Assembly (NCBI GenBank): GCA_944320865.1
Contig: CALUJC010000014.1
Location: 1 to 64,000 of the forward strand
Length of the DNA: 64,000 nucleotides
Direction of reading: 5' to 3'
Origin: an uncultured Bacteroides sp.
GTDB lineage: Bacteria; Bacteroidota; Bacteroidia; Bacteroidales; Bacteroidaceae
How positions within the stretch are numbered: position 1 is the stretch's first letter; every line of letters begins with the position of its first letter. Shown piece after piece: positions 1 through 7,643 of this stretch. A program made the translations under genes and the position numbers. The notes under the pieces are model-generated. The model worked only from the letters and a program-made list of their open reading frames with translations. It was not told where the DNA came from and searched no databases.

Positions 1-103
1 CGTTGCCGTCCGCAAATACTCCGCCCCTCGGTGCCTCGTCAACTTGTCTCCTTGTCAACTAAATTATCATTTAATTCCACACAGCCCCTCATTGTCCTCC
101 CCA

Positions 104-1297
104 TTACGACGCGCCCGCCGCAGGCTTCAACGGCTTGATGTTCGGCAAAAATACGGCAATAATGCCCAGCAAGGGCAACAAGGTGCTGATACGGAAAATA
201 AACTCTATGCTCGTCACGTCGGCCAGCCAGCCAAAAAAGGCCGAACCAATGCCGCCCAGCCCGAACATCAACCCGAAGAACACGCCCGAAATCATCCCCA
301 CCTTGTCCGGCTTCAAGTCGGTGGCATACACCAGTATGGCCGAGAAGGCTGAAGCAATGATAAGCCCGCTCACCACTGCCATGACCAGCGTCCAAGCCAA
401 GTTGAGGTGAGGCAAGGCCAGCGTGAAGGGCGCTGCCCCAAGAATGGAGAACAGAATGACGTACTTGCGCCCATACCGGTCGCCGAAATACCCGCCAAGC
501 AACGTGCCCGCCGCCAAGGCAGCCAGGAAAGCAAACAGGCAATACTGCGACTGCTGCACGGTGATGCCGAATTTCTCTATCAGGAAAAACGTGAAATAGC
601 TCGTCATGCACGACGTAAAGAAGTATTTCGAGAAAAGCATGATGACCAAGATGGCCAACGCCCTATGCACCGCCCTGGCCGACAAACTGCAAGCCACTGC
701 CCGGCGCACGCGCCGCAGCCTGTCGCCCTGCGCCAGCACCAGGCTATACCAGCACCCCACCCGCACAAGGATGGTCGAAGCAAGCAACGCCGCAAACGCA
801 AACCAACCCACTGCGTGCTGCCCGTAAGGGATGATGATAAGCGCAGCCAGCAGCGGCCCAATGGCACTGCCCCCGTTGCCGCCCACCTGGAAGATGGACT
901 GCGCCAAGCTCTTCCTGCCGCCCGACGCCATCTGCGCCACCCGCGAAGCCTCGGGGTGGAATACCGACGAGCCGCAACCTATCACCGCCACCGCCAGCAG
1001 AATGACCACGAAGCTCGGCGCAAAAGCCAGCGCCAGCAGCCCCAGCAGCGTGAAGCACATGCCCGCCGCCAGCGAGTAAGGCTGCGGGTGCCTGTCGGCA
1101 TACTGCCCCACAAAAGGCTGGAAGATGGACGATGTCAGCTGAAACACCAGCGTGATGATACCAATCTGTGCAAACGTAAAGCCGAAACTATCCTTCAGCA
1201 AGGGGTACATGGCGGGGATAACCGACTGAATCATATCGTTCAGCAAATGGCAAAAGCCCATGGCAAACAGCACGGCATACGCCGTCCCCTCCTTCAC
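104..1297 (-). CDS. MFS exporter of the fosmidomycin-resistance (Fsr) family
   Basis: A 397-residue hydrophobic protein with about 12 predicted membrane segments. Residues about 110-140 carry the FHPEASRVA and ASGGRKSLAQSIFQVGGN signatures of the Fsr branch of the major facilitator superfamily. Fsr of E. coli exports fosmidomycin, but the natural substrate here is unknown. The longest frame begins with GTG at 1297, with no in-frame ATG between it and the upstream stop. The first internal ATG (MGFCHLL) would clip the first membrane segment, so GTG is preferred with some doubt. A TACTTTTG -7 element on the same strand lies at 1381-1388. The gene appears monocistronic. The 103 bp beyond its stop, to the window edge, show nothing recognisable. 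Confidence 0.85.
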   Translation of the reverse strand: MKEGTAYAVLFAMGFCHLLNDMIQSVIPAMYPLLKDSFGFTFAQIGIITLVFQLTSSIFQPFVGQYADRHPQPYSLAAGMCFTLLGLLALAFAPSFVVILLAVAVIGCGSSVFHPEASRVAQMASGGRKSLAQSIFQVGGNGGSAIGPLLAALIIIPYGQHAVGWFAFAALLASTILVRVGCWYSLVLAQGDRLRRVRRAVACSLSARAVHRALAILVIMLFSKYFFTSCMTSYFTFFLIEKFGITVQQSQYCLFAFLAALAAGTLLGGYFGDRYGRKYVILFSILGAAPFTLALPHLNLAWTLVMAVVSGLIIASAFSAILVYATDLKPDKVGMISGVFFGLMFGLGGIGSAFFGWLADVTSIEFIFRISTLLPLLGIIAVFLPNIKPLKPAAGAS

Positions 1298-1380
1298 CTG
1301 CGGATGCCCCTTTATTCTATATCAACAAACTGACTACTTGCATGTTTACTCTAAAAACTATCCTGATCATCAAGCGGGTG

Positions 1381-1388
1381 CAAAAGTA
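1381..1388 (-). promoter_or_regulatory. Bacteroidetes -7 element before the Fsr-type MFS gene
   Basis: Read on the minus strand this is TACTTTTG, which fits TAnnTTTG. It lies about 84 bp before the GTG start. The -33 box is poor (CTTG about 20 bp upstream), so the call rests on the -7 box and its position. Confidence 0.4.
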
Positions 1389-1459
1389 TCAATTTCCCGC
1401 AAGTCCGGCAAGTAAAGGAGAAAACAAAATAATGCGCACACCTTCACACGGACAAAGAA

Positions 1460-1493
1460 TTGGCCGACATTCTCTCACAGGCATGCCGGCCAA
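1460..1493 (-). terminator. Possible terminator after the FISUMP-type lipoprotein gene
   Basis: Arms TTGGCCG (1460-1466) and CGGCCAA (1487-1493) flank a 20-nt loop, followed on the minus strand by a short T-rich stretch. It lies 27 bp after the stop of the gene ending at 1520. The T tract is weak. Confidence 0.4.
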
Positions 1494-1519
1494 ATCAATA
1501 TATTCTCCCTGAATTCCTC

Positions 1520-2578
1520 TTACTTATCCTGCACTGGCCGAATGGCACAGCCATAGCTGCGCAAAATATCCTTATTCACATTCAGTCCCTTGAAGCCCTC
1601 ACCAAAGGTCAGGACATAAGGATAATTCGTATCATCGGAACGCAGGGTACCTGTCCAGTAATAGCCAGCATTATCTACATCTATTCCACTATCTGGTCCT
1701 TCTCTATATCCCGTTACAGGCAAGAAGATGCTCTCCCCACTAGGACCTTCTATATTATATCCCTTTACATCATTTCTCTTAGTCCACGTCCATGTACATT
1801 GATCAAGCAATTCCTGCATTTCTTCTTGGGTAGGCAGGCGCCAATTGCTTCCCCAGTTAACAGCAGCAATGTCATATTCCGTCCCACTGATATTATCCAA
1901 ACTAGGATAGTCCGAAACCTCCTCTGACGTTTTCCCCCCCATCGGGTCTCCCCAGCCATAACGGGAAAAAAATGAGCTAGCTTCTTCCGGAGCATTTGCC
2001 GCCTTGTCAGTATCGGACAAAACAAGATTTAAATTTGCCCACTTCACACTCAATCCCAAATCTACAGCTTGTGCAACATCCAAATCGTATTGCGCCCATG
2101 AAATAATCCAATACTTCCCAACATTTTTTTCATCTGCGGCAAACGTTACTTCCTTTACTGCATAATCTACTATAAAGTTGTTCTTTACATCTAGAAAAGT
2201 GTCTGCATACCCATCTACAGGTTTTGCTCCCGGAAAGGCCGCTGTGATTTCATTCAAGTTTTGAATTGAATCATAAGGAATAGCTACGCTAGCGCCACAT
2301 AGCTTTCCATTCTGAAACAGATAACCAATCCTCCTCTCAAGCCGTTTCCCTTCATATATACAAGGGTAAGGGCTCTGTGTCAATGAATAGCCTTCAGCTT
2401 TCATTTGTGCCTCAAGCTCTGCCTGAGATATGCCCCACTGCAAGCATGGCTTCGTAAAAACCAAGTTTTCCTGCCCTTCACCACCGTTAATCCCATTATC
2501 GTCCGTACAAGCTACTCCAAACAATAACACCGTCAAAACAGCTATACTCGCATAAAATAAGAACTTAAATTTACACAT
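1520..2578 (-). CDS. Lipoprotein with FISUMP/DUF1566-like C-terminal domain
   Basis: A 352-residue predicted lipoprotein with an N-terminal hydrophobic segment and lipobox GVAC followed by TDDN. The acidic residues after Cys suggest export to the cell surface. The C-terminal half begins near AVDLGLSVKWANLNL and contains WGSNWRLPTQEEMQELL, FLPVTGY, YYWTGT and a closing AIRPV. That pattern is typical of the Fibrobacter major paralogous / DUF1566 group, often found on Bacteroidetes surface proteins. The N-terminal half, about residues 30-170, is not recognised. The gene starts with ATG 32 bp after the Ig-like gene and shares its promoter. The molecular function is unknown. Confidence 0.7.
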   Translation of the reverse strand: MCKFKFLFYASIAVLTVLLFGVACTDDNGINGGEGQENLVFTKPCLQWGISQAELEAQMKAEGYSLTQSPYPCIYEGKRLERRIGYLFQNGKLCGASVAIPYDSIQNLNEITAAFPGAKPVDGYADTFLDVKNNFIVDYAVKEVTFAADEKNVGKYWIISWAQYDLDVAQAVDLGLSVKWANLNLVLSDTDKAANAPEEASSFFSRYGWGDPMGGKTSEEVSDYPSLDNISGTEYDIAAVNWGSNWRLPTQEEMQELLDQCTWTWTKRNDVKGYNIEGPSGESIFLPVTGYREGPDSGIDVDNAGYYWTGTLRSDDTNYPYVLTFGEGFKGLNVNKDILRSYGCAIRPVQDK

Positions 2579-2610
2579 AATCTATATCTATTCATTTTAT
2601 GTTAAACCAC

Positions 2611-3591
2611 TCAATAATAATACAAACTATTCAATACCCTAAAGCGGACACCATCTATTCTTTCTTTGGCTCTTTTCTGCCTTGATTCATCCGAATTGGT
2701 AGGTGCTGATACCCCTTTCATTACTGTAACCGTACAAGAATCGTCCAAACCGTTATCAGTCTCTACTGTAATGGTTGCATACCCCGGATACATAGAACTA
2801 ACAACCTGCACCATTCCATCGGCAGAGACACTGACAACATCCGGTTCGGAAGACCACCAAGTATATTTGGCCGTTGCATGGGCAGGCCTCAATACTGGAG
2901 TTAACGTCACAGACTCACCCACCTTCAAGTCCACTGTCGCAGGCAAAGACACATCCCAAGGAGCCACTGGGTCGGGAGTATATTCCTTCACCGTGACATG
3001 ACAAGAAGCCTGCAAACCATTAACTGTAGTAGCTGTAACCACAGCCGTCCCTACCCTATGTGCGCCCAATACGTTCATACTGTTCACCGTGGCCACAGAG
3101 CTGTTTGAACTGCTCCACGTCACGCTTTCGTCCGCACCCGACGGAGAAACATATACCGCCATGCCATAAGAGGTACCCACATTCAGCGTGATTTCAGTAG
3201 GGTTTATCCACAATTCTTCCGGTTCGCCACCTCCGCTGCTTCCCCCGCTCACAAACACATGGTAATCTACATAGCCCGACCCCTGTCCGATGTAATGCCC
3301 GGAAGGGTCAAGTCGCCTGTAATAGTAAAGACAGTGCACAAGTGCGTAGCCCGAAAAAGAACGCCGCGCCTTGATGGTGCACGTGTACATGTCCGTAGAA
3401 ACTATCTCCACATCGTAAGGGCGTGAAGACGTCCAAGCTGGTTGCCCTGCCAACACTTGGGTAGGCAATACGCTCGGAGCCAGCTTGCGGGTCTCGCCAA
3501 CCGACATACGCACCGTCTCCGCAATGGCAAAAGCCCGTGTGGCAAAAGCCACAAGCAAAGCAAATAGCAATAAAATCTTTTTCATGTTCAT
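2611..3591 (-). CDS. Secreted protein with two bacterial Ig-like (BIG2) domains
   Basis: A 326-residue protein with a type I signal peptide (KKILLLFALLVAFATRAFA, cleavage after AFA). A divergent N-terminal region follows. Two BIG2 domains lie at about residues 124-203 and 212-292, each with a VTWSSSNSSVATV- or YTWWSSEPDVVSV-like core. BIG2 domains usually act as spacers or adhesive modules on exported proteins. Translation may start at the first ATG (3591) or at the third codon (MKKIL). It is the first gene of a two-gene operon with the lipoprotein at 1520-2578. The role is unknown, but adhesion or surface display is plausible. Confidence 0.75.
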   Translation of the reverse strand: MNMKKILLLFALLVAFATRAFAIAETVRMSVGETRKLAPSVLPTQVLAGQPAWTSSRPYDVEIVSTDMYTCTIKARRSFSGYALVHCLYYYRRLDPSGHYIGQGSGYVDYHVFVSGGSSGGGEPEELWINPTEITLNVGTSYGMAVYVSPSGADESVTWSSSNSSVATVNSMNVLGAHRVGTAVVTATTVNGLQASCHVTVKEYTPDPVAPWDVSLPATVDLKVGESVTLTPVLRPAHATAKYTWWSSEPDVVSVSADGMVQVVSSMYPGYATITVETDNGLDDSCTVTVMKGVSAPTNSDESRQKRAKERIDGVRFRVLNSLYYY

Positions 3592-3643
3592 ACAATTGAT
3601 TAACCCTATTCTTGTTTTATATTAAAAATTATATCCACAGATG

Positions 3644-3674
3644 CAAATTTACACTTTTTCAACTTTACTCCAAA
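3644..3674 (-). promoter_or_regulatory. Promoter of the Ig-like/lipoprotein operon
   Basis: On the minus strand, TTTG (3674-3671) is followed after 19 bp by TAAATTTG (3651-3644). This matches the Bacteroidetes -33/-7 consensus in sequence and spacing. It lies about 55 bp before the ATG at 3591. Confidence 0.65.
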
Positions 3675-3844
3675 TATTTACCAATATTTTTTATCATGCA
3701 GTAGATTACATTTTAGATTAATATTTTTTCTCAACAAATTACATTTAAAAATCTTACATATCGCACCTATCAAATAATAAAATTATTCAACAAAGAATAT
3801 ATCATAACACACTGATAACCAATCTATAACATACCAAGCCCACA

Positions 3845-3945
3845 TCAACACCGTACTTCCTTCGTACCATGTTCGTACCATGTTCGTTCCTCCTTCGCTC
3901 TTTTCCCGTCGCTATAGAAGCGAAGGAGGAGCGAAGCAAATACGT
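3845..3945. repeat. Dispersed hairpin element, copy 1
   Basis: Perfect 11-bp arms CCTCCTTCGCT (3889-3899) and AGCGAAGGAGG (3919-3929) flank a 19-bp loop. They are preceded by an 11-bp direct repeat (GTACCATGTTC twice) and followed by AGCGAAGCAAATACG. The right half matches the element near 46.5 kb, and the general layout matches the one near 21.8 kb. Confidence 0.6.
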
Positions 3946-4051
3946 ACATGATACAATTAAAAATACTTACAAACAAGACAGCATAAAGAAAAGCCGGCAC
4001 ACACGCCCCGCCACATTTTCCGGGCAGAAAAACGATTTTTTCGCCCAAAAG

Positions 4052-4083
4052 TTTTGGCTTTTTAGAAGTAAATTGTATTTTTG
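4052..4083 (+). promoter_or_regulatory. Promoter of the coiled-coil/zapA operon
   Basis: TTTTG (4052-4056) and TATTTTTG (4076-4083) are 19 bp apart, a good Bacteroidetes -33/-7 pair. It sits 22 bp before the ATG at 4106, which supports that start over the longer upstream frame. Confidence 0.7.
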
Positions 4084-4105
4084 TCTAAATTTTGGTATAG
4101 CACGA

Positions 4106-4399
4106 ATGACAGACGAAGAAAAAAAGCTGCTGAGCACCTTCGAAACGCAACTGAGGCATCTGATTTTTCTGCACGACGAACTGAGGCGCGAAAACGCGGC
4201 GCTGAGGCAGGAACTCAATGCAAAGGAGGATGAGTGCCAAAAGGTGCAAGCCGATTTCCGGGAGCTGGAGCAACGCTATACCGACTTGAAAACAGCTACG
4301 ACAATCAGCCTGAACGGCAGCGATGTGAGGGAAACCAAACTGCGATTGTCGAAACTTGTGCGCGAAGTCGATAAATGCATCGCCTTGCTGAATGAATAA
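4106..4399 (+). CDS. Small coiled-coil protein upstream of zapA
   Basis: A 97-residue protein that is almost entirely charged heptad sequence over about residues 15-70 (HDELRRENAALRQELNAKEDE), predicted to form a coiled coil. A short C-terminal segment (ETKLRLSKLVREVDKCIALLNE) follows. The open frame extends upstream to 3869, but the promoter at 4052-4083 lies inside that extension, so ATG 4106 is used. It overlaps or abuts zapA in one transcription unit. A cell-division role, for example as a ZapB-like partner of ZapA, is inferred from context and shape only. Confidence 0.75.
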   Translation: MTDEEKKLLSTFETQLRHLIFLHDELRRENAALRQELNAKEDECQKVQADFRELEQRYTDLKTATTISLNGSDVRETKLRLSKLVREVDKCIALLNE

Positions 4400-4412
4400 A
4401 GGAAGCAGATGT

Positions 4413-4703
4413 ATGAACGATAAGATAAAAATAAACCTGCAGATGGCCGGTGCCACCTACCCCGCCACCATAGACCGCAAGGACGAGGAAATGGTGAGGG
4501 AAGCCGCCAAGCAGATAAACCGGAGGTTCTACGAAAAGCAGGAGCAGTATCCCAACCTGCCGACGGAAAGGATGATGACCCTGGTGGCCTACCAGTTTGC
4601 ACTGGAAACGCTGCAACTGAAACAACGCCACGACACGGAGCCTTATACTGACAAGATAAAGGAACTGACCGCATTGCTGGACGACTACTTCAACGGGTTG
4701 TGA
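4413..4703 (+). CDS. zapA: Cell division protein ZapA
   Basis: A 96-residue protein with the ZapA fold signature: N-terminal [20 protein letters not shown] (strands), then [15 protein letters not shown] and a C-terminal helix with [16 protein letters not shown]. ZapA binds FtsZ and bundles protofilaments at the division site. The in-frame ATG at 4392 would overlap the upstream gene by 8 nt. AGGA at 4400-4403 points to the ATG at 4413, which gives the usual family length. A hairpin terminator follows before rny. Confidence 0.88.
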   Translation: MNDKIKINLQMAGATYPATIDRKDEEMVREAAKQINRRFYEKQEQYPNLPTERMMTLVAYQFALETLQLKQRHDTEPYTDKIKELTALLDDYFNGL

Positions 4704-4740
4704 GCTGCACGCCGGGGCCTTTGCCAACAAGAAGACACGC

Positions 4741-4796
4741 GCACTGCATGAAGGCACCTCCCTGCCGGGAGAGGCTTTTGTACAGTGCCTTTTTAT
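4741..4796 (+). terminator. Terminator-like hairpin between zapA and rny
   Basis: A long interrupted stem has outer arms GCACTG (4741-4746) and CAGTGC (4783-4788) and an inner stem CTCCC/GGGAG around a TGCC loop. It is followed by a run of five T. It would end zapA transcription or partly attenuate entry into rny, which starts 25 bp later. The 118-bp gap could also hold a structured RNA. Confidence 0.55.
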
Positions 4797-4821
4797 TTAT
4801 ATATTTAAACAACTTAATAAG

Positions 4822-6360
4822 ATGACAGTAGTTACAATAGTCGTGTGCATTGCCTGCCTCCTTGTAGGGGGAGTGGCTTCATACCTGTTCTTCAAGTACG
4901 GGCTGAAGTCGAAATACGAGGCTATCCTGAAAGACGCCGAGGCCGAAGCCGAGGTAATCAAGAAAAACAAGTTGCTGGAAGTAAAGGCGAAATTCCTGGA
5001 CAAGAAGGCCGAACTGGAAAAGGAGGTCACCGTCCGCAACCAGAAAATCCAGCAGGTGGAAAACAAGCTGAAGCAACGCGAAATGGTGCTGAACCAACGC
5101 CAAGAAGAGCTGCAACGCAAGAAGCAGGAAGCCGAGGCCATCAAGGAGAACCTGGAGGCACAGCTGGGCGTCATCGACAAAAAGAAGGAAGAACTGGAAC
5201 ACCTGCAGCGCCAGGAGATAGAGAAGCTGGAGGCCATCTCAGGCCTGTCCGCCGAAGAGGCCAAGGAGCGCATGGTGGAGTCGCTGAAGGAGGAGGCCAA
5301 GACACAGGCGCAATCTTACATCAACGACATTATGGACGACGCCAAGCTGACGGCCAGCAAGGAGGCCAAGCGCATCGTCATCCAGTCCATACAGCGGGTG
5401 GCCACGGAGACGGCCATAGAGAACTCCGTCACCGTGTTCCACATCGAGTCGGACGAAATAAAAGGCCGCATCATCGGCCGTGAGGGCCGCAACATACGCG
5501 CCCTCGAGGCAGCCACCGGCGTGGAAATCGTGGTGGACGACACGCCCGAAGCCATCGTGCTCTCGGCCTTCGACCCCGTGCGCCGCGAGATAGCCCGCCT
5601 GGCCCTGCACCAGCTGGTGACGGACGGCCGCATACACCCCGCACGCATTGAGGAAGTAGTGGCCAAGGTGCGCAAGCAGGTGGAGGAAGAAATCATAGAG
5701 ACGGGCAAGCGCACCACCATCGACCTGGGCATACACGGCCTGCACCCGGAACTGATACGCATCATCGGCAAGATGAAATACCGCTCGAGCTACGGGCAGA
5801 ACCTGCTGCAACACGCCCGCGAGACGGCCAACCTGTGCGCCGTGATGGCCTCGGAACTGGGTCTCAACCCCAAGAAGGCAAAGCGCGCCGGACTGCTGCA
5901 CGACATCGGCAAGGTGCCCGACGAAGAGCCTGAACTGCCGCACGCACTCTATGGCATGAAGTTGGCCGAGAAGTACAAGGAGAAACCGGACATCTGCAAC
6001 GCCATCGGCGCCCACCACGACGAGATAGAAATGACCAGCCTGCTGGCTCCCATCGTGCAGGTGTGCGATGCCATTTCGGGCGCACGCCCCGGCGCACGCC
6101 GCGAGATTGTGGAGGCCTACATCAAGCGCCTCAACGACCTGGAACAGCTGGCCATGTCCTACCCCGGCGTCACCAAGACATACGCCATTCAGGCTGGCCG
6201 CGAACTGCGCGTCATTGTCGGCGCCGACAAGATTGACGACAAGCAGACGGAAAGCCTCTCGGGAGAAATCGCCAAGAAGATTCAAGACGAAATGACTTAC
6301 CCCGGACAGGTGAAGATTACCGTCATTCGCGAGACGCGCGCAGTGAGCTACGCCAAGTAA
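4822..6360 (+). CDS. rny: Ribonuclease Y
   Basis: A 512-residue membrane-anchored endoribonuclease that initiates mRNA decay. Residues 4-25 form one transmembrane helix. Residues about 30-150 are a long coiled coil. The KH RNA-binding domain contains [10 protein letters not shown] from residue 215. The HD metal-dependent phosphohydrolase domain has its HD pair at H360-D361 (LLHDIGK) and a second motif, GAHHDE, further on. Length and domain order match the family. No clear promoter was seen in the short gap after zapA, so some transcription may come from the zapA operon. An intrinsic terminator follows at 6389-6417. Confidence 0.96.
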   Translation: MTVVTIVVCIACLLVGGVASYLFFKYGLKSKYEAILKDAEAEAEVIKKNKLLEVKAKFLDKKAELEKEVTVRNQKIQQVENKLKQREMVLNQRQEELQRKKQEAEAIKENLEAQLGVIDKKKEELEHLQRQEIEKLEAISGLSAEEAKERMVESLKEEAKTQAQSYINDIMDDAKLTASKEAKRIVIQSIQRVATETAIENSVTVFHIESDEIKGRIIGREGRNIRALEAATGVEIVVDDTPEAIVLSAFDPVRREIARLALHQLVTDGRIHPARIEEVVAKVRKQVEEEIIETGKRTTIDLGIHGLHPELIRIIGKMKYRSSYGQNLLQHARETANLCAVMASELGLNPKKAKRAGLLHDIGKVPDEEPELPHALYGMKLAEKYKEKPDICNAIGAHHDEIEMTSLLAPIVQVCDAISGARPGARREIVEAYIKRLNDLEQLAMSYPGVTKTYAIQAGRELRVIVGADKIDDKQTESLSGEIAKKIQDEMTYPGQVKITVIRETRAVSYAK

Positions 6361-6388
6361 GGGAACTCTTTCATACTTAAATATAGGG

Positions 6389-6417
6389 AAAGGACGGGTG
6401 CAAATTCGTCCTTTTTC
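6389..6417 (+). terminator. Intrinsic terminator of rny
   Basis: Perfect 8-bp arms AAAGGACG (6389-6396) and CGTCCTTT (6407-6414) with a 10-nt loop, running into a T tract. It starts 29 bp after the rny stop. Confidence 0.8.
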
Positions 6418-6423
6418 TATAAT

Positions 6424-6516
6424 AATGAAGAATTAAGAATGATGAATGAAGAATTCTCAAGGATGTAGTATGCTGCAACAACTAAATTCTTCATTCTTAG
6501 TTCTTCATTCTTCATT
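6424..6516. repeat. Imperfect 32-bp inverted repeat, possible miniature element
   Basis: The left arm (6424-6455) and right arm (6485-6516) are near-complementary, with about 5 mismatches over 32 bp, and are built from GAAGAAT-type words (AATGAAGAATTAAGAATG at the left end). The 29-bp centre has no evident coding content. It would fold as one long hairpin between rny and cutC. It could be a degenerate non-autonomous element or an mRNA-stabilising stem. No target-site duplication is obvious. Confidence 0.55.
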
Positions 6517-6549
6517 TTCGGGGCTACGCTCCGTTTAAATATCATTTAT

Positions 6550-7308
6550 ATGAAACACTATTTCTTTGAAGTATGCGCCAACGGCGTGGAGAGCTGCATG
6601 GCCGCACAGGCAGGAGGCGCCGACCGGGTAGAACTGTGCACCGGCATCCCCGAGGGAGGCACCACGCCTTCGTATGGCGACATTGCCTTGGCACGCGAAG
6701 TGCTGACCGGGACACGCTTGCATGTCATTATCCGTCCACGTGGGGGCGACTTCCTGTACTCTCCCTTGGAGCAACGCATCATGCTGAAGGACATTGAAAT
6801 GGCACAACGGCAGGGTGCCGACGGCGTAGTTTTCGGCTGTCTCACTGCCGAGGGGGACGTTGACACCGGACTGATGGAGCGGCTGATGGAGGCGGCCCAA
6901 GGCATGTCCGTCACCTTCCACCGGGCTTTCGATGTGTGCCGCAACCCGCAGCAGGCACTGGAAGACATCATCCGCCTGGGCTGCGACCGCATACTGACAT
7001 CGGGCCAACAGCCTACTGCCGAACAAGGCATACCTCTGTTGAAAGCGCTGCAAAAACAGGCTGCAGGGCGCATCACCTTGCTGGCAGGGTGCGGGGTAAA
7101 CGAGCAGAACATTGCCCGCATCGCCCGCGAGACAGGCATCCACGAATTTCACTTCTCGGCCAGGGAAAACGTGGAGAGCGGCATGGGCTACCGCAATGAG
7201 GCCGTATCAATGGGTGGAACGGTACACATAGCGGAATACACCCGCCCGGTCACCACAAAGAAACGGGTGCAGGAAACGATTGCCGCGCTGGGCATACCCC
7301 TGCAGTAA
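6550..7308 (+). CDS. cutC: CutC family protein
   Basis: A 252-residue protein of typical CutC length. It shows the family pattern FFEVCANGVESCMAAQAGGADRVELC at the N-terminus (within residues 4-30), then IRPRGGDFLYS, a GADGVVFGCL block, VTFHRAFDVC and a C-terminal FHFSARE. CutC is a TIM-barrel protein named for copper tolerance in E. coli, and its biochemical activity remains disputed. It is a single gene between the inverted repeat and the cobalamin leader, with a weak hairpin after its stop. Confidence 0.9.
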   Translation: MKHYFFEVCANGVESCMAAQAGGADRVELCTGIPEGGTTPSYGDIALAREVLTGTRLHVIIRPRGGDFLYSPLEQRIMLKDIEMAQRQGADGVVFGCLTAEGDVDTGLMERLMEAAQGMSVTFHRAFDVCRNPQQALEDIIRLGCDRILTSGQQPTAEQGIPLLKALQKQAAGRITLLAGCGVNEQNIARIARETGIHEFHFSARENVESGMGYRNEAVSMGGTVHIAEYTRPVTTKKRVQETIAALGIPLQ

Positions 7309-7311
7309 CCC

Positions 7312-7341
7312 TGCGGTTTACCACAGCATCCGCACATTTTT
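7312..7341 (+). terminator. Weak terminator after cutC
   Basis: Arms TGCGG (7312-7316) and CCGCA (7330-7334) are followed by a short T run, directly after the cutC stop. The stem is only 5 bp. Confidence 0.35.
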
Positions 7342-7375
7342 ACGGGAAAACACACACGCTTTTAAAAAAAACTCC

Positions 7376-7383
7376 TACCTTTG
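7376..7383 (+). promoter_or_regulatory. -7 element of the cobalamin-uptake operon
   Basis: TACCTTTG fits TAnnTTTG and is placed just before the riboswitch, so transcription would start at its 5' edge. No convincing -33 TTTG was found at the expected distance. Confidence 0.5.
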
Positions 7384-7391
7384 CCCCCGAA

Positions 7392-7575
7392 TTGGTTCCT
7401 GAAGTCCATGTACTCGGACAAAGGATTAAAAGGGAACCGGGTGAGAATCCCGGACAGTCCCGCTGCTGTGAAGCTCTATTTAAACTTCCTGAAGAATGCT
7501 CAGTACCACTGATGCCTGTCCGGGCATTGGGAAGGTTTCAGGGAGGGAGTCAGTCAGAAGACCTGCCATCATTCA
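7392..7575 (+). promoter_or_regulatory. Cobalamin (AdoCbl/B12) riboswitch
   Basis: The leader carries the conserved cobalamin-aptamer blocks in order: GGGTGAGAATCCCGGACAGT, CCGCTGCTGTGA, a CCACTG B12-box core near 7507-7512, GGGAAGG, and AGTCAGAAGACCTGCC at the 3' side. It lies about 70 bp before btuB. A T-rich stretch near 7614-7624 follows and may belong to the expression platform. Known members switch off transport genes when cobalamin is plentiful. Confidence 0.92.
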
Positions 7576-7643
7576 ACAAAACACCTTTTTCTCCGAGGAA
7601 GAGAGGGTGGCATTTATTTTTTTCGACATAGTAATATTAGGAC

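Larger units (their letters stand above)
3592..4105. other. AT-rich intergenic region with two promoters and a hairpin repeat
   Basis: These 514 bp between divergent genes hold the minus-strand promoter at 3644-3674, a very AT-rich stretch with no visible gene (3675-3845), a hairpin repeat element (3845-3945) and the plus-strand promoter at 4052-4083. Confidence 0.6.

Noticed and set aside
407-1333. 308-codon plus-strand frame opposite the Fsr-type MFS gene
   Set aside because: Arg/Gln/His-rich composition typical of an antisense shadow.
4704-4821. 6S RNA between zapA and rny, by analogy to E. coli
   Set aside because: The gap is only 118 bp, has no promoter box of its own, and its main structure is a terminator-like hairpin with a T run. 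No 6S-type open-complex bubble could be shown.
5239-6285. 348-codon minus-strand frame opposite rny
   Set aside because: rny is unmistakable on the plus strand, and the antisense product resembles no family.
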